57,456 bases of DNA from Magnetococcales bacterium HCHbin5 (lineage in GTDB: Bacteria; Pseudomonadota; Magnetococcia; Magnetococcales; Magnetaquicoccaceae). The notes beneath the pieces were generated by a model. The model was not told the origin of the DNA. It did not search any database and saw nothing but the letters and a program-made list of their open reading frames with translations. The stretch is taken from positions 1 through 57,456 of the forward strand of contig PEAG01000013.1 in the NCBI GenBank assembly GCA_002753505.1. The letters are read 5' to 3'. Every line of letters begins with the position of its first letter. Within the stretch, counting starts at the first letter, position 1. The position numbers and the translations under genes were made by a program. Below are positions 46,601-54,617 of the stretch, in pieces.

Positions 46601-46730
46601 GATTGGTGGTTTGATCACCTCCACCTTTCTTTCGTTGTTGGTGATTCCGGTTGTCTTTACCTATATCGATGATTTAATGCAGTTGTTGCGGCGGTTGGGA
46701 GAGCGGTTGCACCGGGCCAATCATGCTTGA
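43656..46730 (+). CDS. RND-family (HAE1-type) efflux pump, inner-membrane subunit
   Basis: A 1024-residue proton-driven transporter of the AcrB type. It shows twelve membrane segments and two large periplasmic loops. The TM4 proton-relay motif VGVLVDDAIVEIENI carries the two essential Asp residues, and FLPTAFMGG and TKNSILLVDYA are family hallmarks. Together with the two upstream genes it forms a complete tripartite system. Whether it exports drugs, metals or cell metabolites cannot be told; the absence of metal-binding Met/His motifs favours organic substrates. The last codons have been duplicated into the tandem repeat that follows. Confidence 0.94.
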   Translation: MNVSAWSIRNPVPALLLFALLTLLGLGSFRSLGIQNFPDIELPVITVLATLEGAAPTQMETEVARKIEDSVASLGGVEHIRTTITDGAAAIAVEFSIDKDAEVALNEVRNAVDTVRTDLPQEMNNPIISKKTTSGRGLVTFTVASAAMDMTDLSWFVDNTLAKAILSVAGVGKFARIGGVDREVEIALDPLRMAALGVSAADVSAQLKRVQQDASGGRGDVGNGIQSFRTLGALESAEPLAQLDIPLADGRHIRLAEVATITDGIAEPSTIALLDGETVVAFEITRIKGTSEVTVAEAVRRAVAVFQAAHPQVRIAEAYNTVARVQDNFDGSMELLYEGAFLAILVVWWFLRDWRATLVSATALPLSIIPTFLVMKQAGFSLDTLTLLALALVVGVLVDDAIVEIENIVRHLRMGKSPWQAAMEAADEIGLAVIATTLTLVAVFLPTAFMGGVPGKFFRSFGVTAAAAVLVSLLVARLLTPMMAAYILRPIREQEADTPLIRRYLDWVRWCMLHRRTTMAAALAFFVGSLMLVPLLAKGFIPVADRAQTIVTLELAPGSPLAATAAITRQAVQILRATPDVVRVFAAVGSAANADQGPLGGGSSVDVRKSTLTVNLTHRHDRSRTQLEIEGDIRSRLRSLPGVRVAIAASEPGAKLRVSLASDDPEALDTALRGLEQDLRTLKGVGNISSSATLQRPEIHVVPDYGRAADLGIASDALARAVRVATAGEYKVLLAKLNLPQRQVPIRVRLQKSARQDLAAIRQLPIAARRGTVPLSAVAEVVMGSGPAQIDRLDRMRNAAIDVELGQRVIGQVMAEAEALPALRTLPPSVRHPTEGDAQRMAELFSSFAIAMAIGILCIYMILVLLFHDFMQPITILAALPFSLGGAFVGLLVTGHSFSMPAIIGILMLMGIVTKNSILLVDYAVMIRRQDDIPRLEAMILACHKRARPIVMTTIAMGAGMLPVALGLGAEPSFRAPMAVVVIGGLITSTFLSLLVIPVVFTYIDDLMQLLRRLGERLHRANHA

Positions 46731-46800
46731 ATGCTTGATCTGTTAAAACGCTTGAATGCTTGATCTGTTAAAACGCCTGAATGCTTGATCTGTTAAAACG
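46726..46800. repeat. Three tandem 25-bp units overlapping the RND stop codon
   Basis: CTTGAATGCTTGATCTGTTA begins at 46726, 46751 and (one change) 46776. The first unit includes the stop codon of the pump gene; the last runs into element 6. Confidence 0.92.
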
Positions 46801-47299
46801 ATTGCAGGGGTCCGGGGACCGTCACGGTCCCCGGTGGGGTGCAGGGGCAAAGCCCCTGCATGTAAGGGCGCGCTTTCCCAAAAGCCCATTTGCGCAGCAA
46901 ATGGGCGCAGCGCGCCCAAAACGCCCCGCAGGGGCACTCCTGGAGGGCGGCAGCCCGACCGAGAGCTAGCCAAATTGGGATGGCTTGGAAAAAAAAACGT
47001 CCCTGGCCTTGTATCAAACAAAAATCTGCATATCCACACGTTCGTCCCTGGCCTTGTATCAAACAAAAATCTGCATATCCATACGTTGTTGTTTTTTATC
47101 CAATCATTATCAACAACATAACCGTGCGAGTCGGGCTGCCGCCCTCCCAAGGTCGCCCCTGCGGGGCGGTTTTGGGCGCGTTGCGCCCATTTTCTGCGAA
47201 AATGGGCTTTGGGAAAACGCGCCGTTCAGCAGGGGCTTTGCCCCTGCACCCCACCGGGGACCGTGACGGTCCCCGGACCCCTGCAATCGTTTAAAAAAG
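46798..47299. repeat. Composite inverted-repeat element 6 (alpha left, beta right)
   Basis: The left arm has the alpha hairpin CCCATTTGCGCAGCAAATGG and the right arm the beta-type hairpin CCCATTTTCTGCGAAAATGG. The core contains a direct duplication of the segment CCTGGCCTTGTATCAAACAA with its AATCTGCATATCCA tail (about 47000-47087). It lies between the convergent pump and smpB genes. Confidence 0.88.
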
Positions 47300-47324
47300 A
47301 TTGAAAAACAGGTGTTTTACTGAC

Positions 47325-47780
47325 CTACTCCCTGGCCTCCGCCATGATCCGCGCCTTGTCCCGATTCCAGTCCCGCTCCTGAATGGCGTGCCGCTTGTCA
47401 TAAAGATTTTTCCCGCGCCCAACCCCAACCTCTATTTTAATTCGGCCATCCTTCCAATAGGCTTTCAAAGGGATCAAGGTCATCCCCTTTTCCCGACTGA
47501 GTCCGATCAGACGCCGGATCTCTGCCCGATGCGCCAACAACTTGCGGGTGCGCAACGGATCGTGATTGTTGATATTGCCCTGCAAATAAACCGCAATATT
47601 GGCATTGAGCAAAACCAGCTCATTGGCCTGCACCACCGCATAAGAGTCGTTCAAATTGATCTTGCCAGCCCGCACCGACTTGACCTCGGTGCCAAGCAAC
47701 GCCACACCGACCTCCAAATGTTCCAGAATTTCATAATTGAACCGCGCCTTGCGGTTCTCGGAGATGACTTTGATGCCCAT
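47325..47780 (-). CDS. smpB: SsrA-binding protein
   Basis: A 151-residue SmpB, which delivers tmRNA to stalled ribosomes for trans-translation. The N-terminal ENRKARFNYEI, the central GTEVKSVRAGKINL, the RKLLAHRAEI segment and the basic C-terminal tail (GKNLYDKRHAIQERDW) are all characteristic. I start at ATG 47780, preceded by AAAAGGG; a longer frame to 47852 is not conserved. No ssrA gene was recognised nearby. Confidence 0.96.
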   Translation of the reverse strand: MGIKVISENRKARFNYEILEHLEVGVALLGTEVKSVRAGKINLNDSYAVVQANELVLLNANIAVYLQGNINNHDPLRTRKLLAHRAEIRRLIGLSREKGMTLIPLKAYWKDGRIKIEVGVGRGKNLYDKRHAIQERDWNRDKARIMAEARE

Positions 47781-47830
47781 AGACCCTTTTAAAACAACAA
47801 TATGACAGAAAGGAGACCCCTCCCGGAAAC

Positions 47831-47861
47831 AAAAAAAGGGAGCGGCCGACACGCCACCCCC
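47831..47861 (-). terminator. Probable rho-independent terminator after the cytochrome c gene
   Basis: On the minus strand GGGGTGGC pairs with GCCGCTCC (two G-U pairs) around a six-base loop, followed by C and seven T. It lies about 35 bases beyond the cytochrome stop codon. Confidence 0.7.
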
Positions 47862-47895
47862 TTTTGATTGTACAACACCCCCTGCTCAGGCGCAA

Positions 47896-48204
47896 TTATT
47901 TGCCCAGGCCGGAGAAAAAGGCCGCCAGATTATCGATGTCCGCATCGGTCAAAGGCTTGGTGGGCGCAGTCATCATGGGGTTGACCCGCTTGCCGTCCCG
48001 GAAAGCTTTCAACTGGGCCACAAGATAGGCGGCCTTTTGGCCAGCCAGGTTGGGGTTGGTGTCAGTTTTGCTGATACCATCCGGTCCATGGCAGGCAAAG
48101 CAAACGCCGGCTTTGGCCTTGCCAGCCGCCGCATCGCCAGCCGCAAAAGCGGGCGCAGCCGCACAGGCCGAAGCCAACAAAACACCCAAAATAATTTTTT
48201 TCAT
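47896..48204 (-). CDS. Periplasmic class I c-type cytochrome (c553/c5-like)
   Basis: A 102-residue monohaem cytochrome. A Sec signal peptide (MKKIILGVLLASACAAAPAFA) is followed by the haem-binding CFACH and a distal Met in the NPMMTAP segment as the probable sixth ligand; the C-terminal helix DADIDNLAAFFSGL is typical. It should carry electrons in the periplasm, possibly from sulfur oxidation to a terminal oxidase, which is inference. AAGGAGAT precedes ATG 48204. The gene stands alone between smpB and dapA. Confidence 0.93.
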   Translation of the reverse strand: MKKIILGVLLASACAAAPAFAAGDAAAGKAKAGVCFACHGPDGISKTDTNPNLAGQKAAYLVAQLKAFRDGKRVNPMMTAPTKPLTDADIDNLAAFFSGLGK

Positions 48205-48362
48205 GCATATCTCCTTACATTTGACGAGACAAACAAACCCACCAACGACACCCATTGCCGCTGATTTTCATGGTCAGGCAGTTTCCCCCCTATCATCGCC
48301 CAACGACCCTTTTACCGGCACAGGGCAGGCAAGCGGCTGACAACCTGCCCTGCGTCTGATGA

Positions 48363-49241
48363 TCATTTTGTGGTCAAACCGATGCGGTGCATGGCCTGAC
48401 GGAGCGGCTCCCGCAGATGTTCTGCCAACGGTGTGAGGGGCAGACGAATTTCCGGTCCGCACAACCCCATCATGGCTGCCGCCGCTTTGACAGGGATCGG
48501 GTTGGTTTCACAAAAGAGCAGACGGTTGATCTCCAGCAAACGGGTATGGATGCGACGGCTGGCCGTCAGATCCCCTTTGCGAAACTGTCGCCACAACTCC
48601 ACCATCTGGTCTGGGGCAATGTTGGCGGAGACGGAGATCACTCCCTCCCCCCCCACGGCCAGGAAGGGCAGGAAGGTGGCATCGTCACCGGAAAAGAGGG
48701 TGATGCTGCCGGCCGACTGCTCCAGAATGATGGAGGCCCGCTCCATGTTGGCGGTCGCCTCTTTGATGGCGACAATACGGGGATGGTGTGCCAAACGGGC
48801 CACGGTATGGGGCAGCATATCGACACCGGTACGACCCGGCACATTATAGAGTACCAGAGGCAGTTCCACCGCATCCGCGACGGCCTGGTAATGCTGGAAC
48901 AGCCCTTCCTGGGTTGGCTTGTTGTAGTAGGGGGTGATCAGCAACGCACCCGCAGCCCCGGCCTGCTGGGCGAAGCGGGTGAGTTCGATGGTCTCGGCGG
49001 TGGAGTTGGAGCCGGTACCGGCGATCACGGGGACGCGGCCCTTGACCTGTCGCAGGCAGACCTCGATCACATGGCGATGCTCCGCATGGGTCAAGGTGGC
49101 AGACTCCCCGGTTGTGCCGCAGGGCACGAGGCCACTGATCCCCTCCTGAATCTGGAACTCGATCAGGTTGGCCAAAGCATCATCATCCACCCGACCGTCG
49201 CGGAAAGGGGTGATCAGTGCTGTAAAAACGCCTCTGAACAT
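48363..49241 (-). CDS. dapA: 4-hydroxy-tetrahydrodipicolinate synthase
   Basis: A 292-residue DapA that condenses pyruvate and aspartate semialdehyde in lysine and peptidoglycan precursor synthesis. The TIM-barrel motifs are clear: TALITPF, GTTGES, ITPYYNKP, YNVPGRTG and the Schiff-base lysine in IVAIKEAT. I start at ATG 49241 after GGAGTG; the frame extending to 49307 adds an unconserved Pro-rich stretch. It is an isolated gene here. Confidence 0.96.
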   Translation of the reverse strand: MFRGVFTALITPFRDGRVDDDALANLIEFQIQEGISGLVPCGTTGESATLTHAEHRHVIEVCLRQVKGRVPVIAGTGSNSTAETIELTRFAQQAGAAGALLITPYYNKPTQEGLFQHYQAVADAVELPLVLYNVPGRTGVDMLPHTVARLAHHPRIVAIKEATANMERASIILEQSAGSITLFSGDDATFLPFLAVGGEGVISVSANIAPDQMVELWRQFRKGDLTASRRIHTRLLEINRLLFCETNPIPVKAAAAMMGLCGPEIRLPLTPLAEHLREPLRQAMHRIGLTTK

Positions 49242-49390
49242 GGCGCACTCCGACATTGTTTGCAAGAGGGGTGGCTGGGGGGGGTGCCCTCTCAAACAGA
49301 GTTGCAACCCTCTACTCCTCGAACCAAGTTACCGGAATTGACGGCTGATCACAAGGAATTCTTGCGGTCTGGCCGTTTTTGTCAAAGGGA

Positions 49391-49444
49391 TTAAAAAAAA
49401 AGGGTGGAGGGGGTCTGGGGGAGGCGGTTCACCGCCTCCCCCAG
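49391..49444 (-). terminator. Possible terminator or stabilising hairpin after the TPR gene
   Basis: On the minus strand a 13-bp perfect stem CTGGGGGAGGCGG/CCGCCTCCCCCAG encloses a TGAA loop, 11 bases after the stop codon. A T-run follows only after 13 further bases, so the terminator is not fully canonical. Confidence 0.6.
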
Positions 49445-49455
49445 CGGCTGAACTT

Positions 49456-50856
49456 TCAGTGCTGTGCCTGGACAATCTGCTCGATGAGATCCCGAAGGGC
49501 GGCCAAAGAGCTGGGTTCACCCACTTTTTCCAAAACCGGCATCTGCTCGCTGCAGATGCGCAAGGCCTCATCCCGCTCGCCGCGCCGGTTTAATATGCGT
49601 GCCATCAGGGTCATGGCAAATGCATATCCGAGTACATGGCCCGTTTTTTTTATAACCGGTATCTGCTCCCTGCAGAGGCGCAGGGCTTCATCCAGTTCGC
49701 CGCGCAGTGCCCATATCTCTGCCATCATGAGCAACGCAGCAGCACGACCAAAGGTGTCGCCCGCCTTTTCGTAGAGCGGAATTTGCGCCTCGCAGATACG
49801 GAACGCCTCGTCCGGTTCGTCACGCAACAGGTGTATGTGCGCAAGATGGCCCATGGCAACGGCGCAAGAGTGGCTGTCATCCGATTGTTCGTAGAACGGA
49901 ATTGTCTTCGTCAGAAGCTGCCAAGCCTCGTCCGGTTTGCCAAAATTATACAGGTATAAAGCCGCTATCCGGTCGAGGGCCTTGGCATGCCCGAGGCCAT
50001 CGTTGAGTTTTTGGTAGACCGGCAGCACCTCATCCCGCAGCAAGGCAAGGGCGGTGGTCGACTCGCCGCGCCATCCCAGCAACTTTGCCATGGAGAGAGC
50101 CGTTGAGGCGGCAGAGGAGGGGTCATCCTGCTGTTCAAACAGGGTGCGGGCTGCACGCAGGTCAGCCCAGGCATCGTCATAATCCCCCACCTGTTGACGC
50201 AACTCCCCCCGCTCCCGCCAGAGCGCAGCGACTGCCCAGGAGGGCTCGGGATGGCTGTCCAGATGGCTGTTGATGGCGGCGAGACGTTGTAAAACCGCCG
50301 CATGTTCCAGGTTGGATCGATCCACCGACGCAAGGGGGGGGAAGGGCATGTCTGCTTGTGGCGCGCCGGGCCGGGAAAAGGAGAATACCGCGCTGCGCCA
50401 TGCCCACAGATCCGGGGCCTCCAGGGCAAGGGTGCGCAGTTCGGAACCACTCAGCCAGACCAACAGCGGGCGGGCCGCCTGGGCAGCCAGCATCTCCCGC
50501 ATGCCATTGAGCAGCCCGCAAAAAGCGGTCCCCTGCTCCAGTCGCAACCATGGCCCCAGTGCCAGCAGGTGAACAGGAAGGGGCTCCGCCGGCAGGGCCG
50601 CCAGGGCATCCAGGATGGGGCCTGAACTGACCCAATCGGGCTGCATCCACAACCGGAGAGCCGGATGCTTCATATGTTCCAACCGTTGGATAATGGCCTC
50701 CTGATAGCGGTTCTCCCCATATTCCAGCAAAACCAGGACAAAACGACCCCCAGCCGCCCCCGTCAGCAGGCGGTCCAACTGCAACAACGCGCCGCTATGT
50801 TCGGCAGAGACCGGGGGTAACGGCTCCGGGTCAGGCTGGGGGGGCAGCGGCAGCAT
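49456..50856 (-). CDS. TPR-repeat protein with a conflict-system-like N-terminal domain
   Basis: A 466-residue protein. Residues about 20-170 form a globular domain ending in a RPLLVWLSGSEL - APDLWAWRSAVFSF pattern that I have seen in bacterial STAND-like TPR proteins. The C-terminal part (about 195-460) is six or more roughly 40-residue TPR units with the consensus RGExDEALRLCxEQIPVxxK. It overlaps the upstream ATPase gene by 26 bases, so the two are coupled and probably act together, the TPR array sensing or scaffolding. I start at ATG 50856; a GTG-type extension to 50913 is possible. The precise function is unknown. Confidence 0.75.
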   Translation of the reverse strand: MLPLPPQPDPEPLPPVSAEHSGALLQLDRLLTGAAGGRFVLVLLEYGENRYQEAIIQRLEHMKHPALRLWMQPDWVSSGPILDALAALPAEPLPVHLLALGPWLRLEQGTAFCGLLNGMREMLAAQAARPLLVWLSGSELRTLALEAPDLWAWRSAVFSFSRPGAPQADMPFPPLASVDRSNLEHAAVLQRLAAINSHLDSHPEPSWAVAALWRERGELRQQVGDYDDAWADLRAARTLFEQQDDPSSAASTALSMAKLLGWRGESTTALALLRDEVLPVYQKLNDGLGHAKALDRIAALYLYNFGKPDEAWQLLTKTIPFYEQSDDSHSCAVAMGHLAHIHLLRDEPDEAFRICEAQIPLYEKAGDTFGRAAALLMMAEIWALRGELDEALRLCREQIPVIKKTGHVLGYAFAMTLMARILNRRGERDEALRICSEQMPVLEKVGEPSSLAALRDLIEQIVQAQH

Positions 50857-52159
50857 GGGACCGATAGCCTGGCAACAGTTGCACCACCGGATGGGACCGC
50901 CACCAGTGGTCATTATACTCCAACAGTGCCAGTATGTTGAATAATTTGATCAGCTCTGGCCGCTCTCCCTCCTCTTCCTCGCCCGCATCGATACGGTGCA
51001 GCAGGGCATAATCCTTTGCCTCCAGCAGACGGCGAAAATCCGACGCCGCGCTGGCCACCGCCTTTTCAGCCGCCGCCCGATCGATGCGGTACTGGCGGGC
51101 CGTTTGCCAAGCCGAGCTGAGGAGTCGCACCAGGTCACGGGGATGCCCCCCGCAGTGGTCGATCAAATAGTCCACACTCTCCATGCTGTCAAACCATCGA
51201 AGTGGTACACGTCGCAGGACCAGATCCTGCAGGGTGGCGCGCGCCACCGGATCGCCGGGGCTGCCATCCCTGTTGTACAGCTTGATCATGGGCAGACGGT
51301 ACAAGGCACTGTAGTGCTGCTGCAGGGCACTGCTTTCAAACAGCATCTGCATGGGGGCACCATAGATAAAGTTGGCGCGGATTTGCTGGAGTTGATGGAC
51401 ATCCTCGATAAAAAACCGGCAGCTGTCCTCGCTGTTCAGTTTGTCGGTGCCGTCCACGATAAACAGCAGACCGGCTCCCAAGTTGTTTTGTTGCAGCAGG
51501 CGGGTGGCCTCGGCAATCAGGATGTTGAAGGTCGTCGCAAATTCCGCAAACGAGTTGCGCACCACCTTCCGCAGCTCATCCTTGTAAGAGGCATTATACT
51601 TGAAGGCGTTGGTCAACTTGGCCAGCAGACTGCCGATCAGGGGCAGATCAAAACCGGCCTGGGCGGTCGTCACCAGCTCTGTGGACAATGTTTTGTCCGT
51701 CATGCGGGTCTCCACATGCTGCACAAACCAGTTGTGCAGCCGCTCCAGATGGACCGACGCCACCGTGAGCCCGTTTGCCTGGAGGGTTGCGCAGAGCCGC
51801 TCGGCACACGCCAGCAACAGATCCACATATTGCAGATTTTGGGGGTCGAGTTCGCTGCGGGCATCCAGCAACAGGACGTGGTAGCAGTTAGGGGTATGCA
51901 GATTCCGCTGCAAGCGGCGCAGTTCGGTGCTTTTGCCACAACCGATATGACCCAAAAAGAGCAGATAGCGGCGGTCCGGGGCCTTCAGCAGCCGCAAGGT
52001 TTGGGGATCGACACCCAGTCTCTGGTAGAGCCCATGAAAGCTGAAGGAGCCCCGGGCCTGGGCGGTATCCACAAAAAGCTCCGAGTCGGGTGACAATGCC
52101 TGGTTGGGTTCCAGATTGTCGCCGAGGCTCAGAAACTCTTGTGCTTCATCGTCGTTCAT
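50831..52159 (-). CDS. P-loop NTPase (AAA/STAND-like)
   Basis: A 442-residue ATPase. Walker A is GHIGCGKS (residues 70-77), Walker B ends LLFIVDGTDKL with Asp236, and a sensor/winged-helix-like segment GGHPRDLVRLL (337-347) is of the kind that follows the ATPase core in STAND and ORC-like proteins. The N-terminus has no obvious effector domain, and no membrane segment is evident. It overlaps the TPR gene, so the pair could be a split STAND-type sensor-effector. A housekeeping signalling role is also possible. The start has AAGAGAG about eleven bases upstream. Confidence 0.75.
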   Translation of the reverse strand: MNDDEAQEFLSLGDNLEPNQALSPDSELFVDTAQARGSFSFHGLYQRLGVDPQTLRLLKAPDRRYLLFLGHIGCGKSTELRRLQRNLHTPNCYHVLLLDARSELDPQNLQYVDLLLACAERLCATLQANGLTVASVHLERLHNWFVQHVETRMTDKTLSTELVTTAQAGFDLPLIGSLLAKLTNAFKYNASYKDELRKVVRNSFAEFATTFNILIAEATRLLQQNNLGAGLLFIVDGTDKLNSEDSCRFFIEDVHQLQQIRANFIYGAPMQMLFESSALQQHYSALYRLPMIKLYNRDGSPGDPVARATLQDLVLRRVPLRWFDSMESVDYLIDHCGGHPRDLVRLLSSAWQTARQYRIDRAAAEKAVASAASDFRRLLEAKDYALLHRIDAGEEEEGERPELIKLFNILALLEYNDHWWRSHPVVQLLPGYRSHAAAAPPA

Positions 52160-52437
52160 TGGTCAAACTCTCTTACCCGTTGTAATGGACAGAAGCGGAC
52201 AGGATAGCATGGTTGGTGCCTTTTGAAACAGCTCTCCTGGTGGCAACCAAAAAAACTGCACCATGATGTTACTGCTGTTTTGGCTGCTGCGACTCTTCCG
52301 CGCAGACAGGAGTCCATGCGGTGTCGTGCAGTGTTTTGCTTTTTGTGTTAAAATACGACCGACGATGGTCTGGCTCTTGGGAGCAGACATCCGCGTCCAT
52401 TTGTGTATTCAGCCGTTTTTTGGGAGTTTTTCCGTTC
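52160..52437. other. Intergenic region between divergent ATPase and nrdJ genes
   Basis: About 280 bases. I looked for a cobalamin riboswitch ahead of the B12-dependent reductase and saw no B12-box. AT-rich stretches near 52255-52270 and 52335-52355 (GTTAAAATAC) may hold promoters. Confidence 0.5.
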
Positions 52438-54561
52438 ATGCCCGCTCATGCTCAAAACAAGGTTTCCCAGTCGCTGGAAGAGGCCGGTTTGCAACCCGCC
52501 TCCTGGGATATATGGGACAGTAAATATCGTTTGAAGGCGATGGATGGCAGCCCGGTGGATGCGACGCTGGATGAGACCTATCGACGGGTGGCAAGGGCCA
52601 TTGCCCAGGTGGAGGCCCCCGACAAGCAGGCGATATGGGAAGAGCGTTTTTTCTGGGCCTTGAGTCACGGTGCCATTCCCGCTGGCCGCATCATCTCCAA
52701 TGCGGGGGCCCAGGCCCACAAGCCCGCCACCTCCACCATCAACTGTACCGTCTCCGGCCTGATCAGGGACTCCATGGTCGATATTCTGGACATGGTGCGG
52801 GAGGCGGGCTTGACCCTGAAGGCCGGTTGCGGCATCGGCTATGAATTTTCCACCCTGCGCCCCCGTGGTGCCCTGGTGGCCGGGGCCGGGGCCAGCACCT
52901 CGGGCCCCCTCTCGTTCATGGATATTTTTGACTCCATGTGCCGCACCATCTCCTCAGCCGGCGGGCGACGGGGGGCGCAGATGGCCACCTTTGACATTTC
53001 CCATCCCGACAGTGCCGACTTTATCCGCGCCAAGCGGGAAAATGGCCGGCTGCGGCAGTTCAACCTCTCCTGCCTGATCAGCGAACCCTTCATGCGGGCC
53101 GTCAAAGAGGATCTGGAGTGGCCGCTGCTGTTTCCCGCCAACGCCCAGGAGTTGGCCGATCCGACCACTCCGATCCTCTACCGTCCCTGGCCCGTCACCG
53201 AAGGCTACCAGACCAACGAACGGGGCGAGGTGGCCTGTCGAATTTATCGACGCCTGCCCGCCCGGCGGTTGTGGGATCTGATCATGAGCTCCAACTATGA
53301 CTATGCAGAACCCGGCTTCATCCTGATCGACAAGGTCAACGAGATGAACAACAACTGGTTTTGCGAGGTGATACGGGCCACCAACCCCTGTGGCGAGCAG
53401 CCACTGCCCCCCCACGGAGCCTGTCTGCTGGGATCGGTCAACCTGACCCGTTTTGTCCAACACCCCTTCACTCCGCAGGCCTGTTTTGACTGGTCCACCT
53501 TTCACGAGGTGGTGCGGGTTTTTACCCGCATGCTGGACAACGTGGTGGAGATCAGCGGTCTGCCACTGCCCGAACAGATGGAGGAGATCCTGCTGAAGCG
53601 GCGGCACGGCATGGGCTTTTTGGGGCTGGGATCGGCCATGACCATGCTGCAAATGCGCTATGGCGATGAGGCTTCGGTGCAGTTTGCCGAGCGGGTCGCG
53701 CGCGAGATGGCCACCGTCGGTTGGGATGTGGGGGTGGAGTTGGCCATCGAAAAGGGGCCAGCCCCCCTCATGGAACAACGGTTTACCCTCACCGAAACCA
53801 TGCTGGCCCAACGACCGGCCCTGGGCAAGGCGGGGTTGCAGGTGGGGGATCAACTGGCGGGCAAGGTGTTGCTGGCCCGCTACAGTCGCTATCTGGAGCA
53901 GTTTCCGGCCCATTTGCGGGAGCGGATTGCCGAGCATGGTTGCCGCTTCACCCACCACACCTCCATCGCCCCCACCGGCACGATTGCCCTTTCGCTGGCC
54001 AACAACGCCTCCAATGGCATCGAGCCCAGTTTTTCCCATAAATACAGCCGCAACATAATCCGGGCCGGTCGCAAAACCAAAGAAAAGGTCGATGTGCTCT
54101 CCTTTGAATTGCTGGCCTACCGTTTGCTTGTCAACCCGGAGGCCGACCCTTATGCCGAAGAGGCGGAAAAGCGGTTGCCGGACTATTTTGTGGATGCCAA
54201 TGTCATCCATCCCAGGGCCCATGTGGATATTCAGGCGGCGGTGCAAAAATGGGTGGACTCCTCCATCTCCAAGACCATCAATGTGCCCGGCGATTTTCCC
54301 TACGACGCCTTCAAAGAGATCTATCTCTATGCGTATGAAAAAGGTTTGAAAGGGTGTACCACCTTCCGTTTCAATCCGGAGGCGTTTCAGGGGGTGCTGG
54401 TCAAGCAGGCGGATTTGGCGGCCACCACCTACCGTTTCACCCTGGCCTCTGGCGAGACGATCTCGTTGAAAGGGGATGAGGAGGTGGAGTATGATGGCGA
54501 GACGCACAACGCGGCCAATCTGTTTGATGCCCTGAAAGAGGGCTATTATGGTCGCTTGTAG
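52438..54561 (+). CDS. nrdJa: Class II (adenosylcobalamin-dependent) ribonucleotide reductase, catalytic part
   Basis: A 707-residue catalytic subunit that reduces ribonucleotides to deoxyribonucleotides using a B12-generated thiyl radical, with or without oxygen. The N-terminal substrate-binding cysteine is in STINCTVSG, and the active-site motif NPCGEQPLP carries the radical Cys and the Glu. The GAGASTSGPLSFMDIFDSMC segment is typical of NrdJ. I start at ATG 52438; the frame to 52321 adds an unconserved stretch. The TSCPD-containing C-terminal part is encoded separately just downstream, the split NrdJa/NrdJb arrangement known in Pseudomonas. Confidence 0.94.
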   Translation: MPAHAQNKVSQSLEEAGLQPASWDIWDSKYRLKAMDGSPVDATLDETYRRVARAIAQVEAPDKQAIWEERFFWALSHGAIPAGRIISNAGAQAHKPATSTINCTVSGLIRDSMVDILDMVREAGLTLKAGCGIGYEFSTLRPRGALVAGAGASTSGPLSFMDIFDSMCRTISSAGGRRGAQMATFDISHPDSADFIRAKRENGRLRQFNLSCLISEPFMRAVKEDLEWPLLFPANAQELADPTTPILYRPWPVTEGYQTNERGEVACRIYRRLPARRLWDLIMSSNYDYAEPGFILIDKVNEMNNNWFCEVIRATNPCGEQPLPPHGACLLGSVNLTRFVQHPFTPQACFDWSTFHEVVRVFTRMLDNVVEISGLPLPEQMEEILLKRRHGMGFLGLGSAMTMLQMRYGDEASVQFAERVAREMATVGWDVGVELAIEKGPAPLMEQRFTLTETMLAQRPALGKAGLQVGDQLAGKVLLARYSRYLEQFPAHLRERIAEHGCRFTHHTSIAPTGTIALSLANNASNGIEPSFSHKYSRNIIRAGRKTKEKVDVLSFELLAYRLLVNPEADPYAEEAEKRLPDYFVDANVIHPRAHVDIQAAVQKWVDSSISKTINVPGDFPYDAFKEIYLYAYEKGLKGCTTFRFNPEAFQGVLVKQADLAATTYRFTLASGETISLKGDEEVEYDGETHNAANLFDALKEGYYGRL

Positions 54562-54617
54562 GGGGGGAGCCATCCCGGATCGGTGTGCCGGATGACCGCA
54601 ACAGCAGAGGAGTGTAA

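Noticed and set aside
47300-47900. A tmRNA (ssrA) gene next to smpB
   Set aside because: No tRNA-like ends or tag-coding segment were visible beside smpB.
52160-52437. Cobalamin riboswitch upstream of the B12-dependent reductase
   Set aside because: No B12-box or the expected conserved core sequence could be found in the gap.
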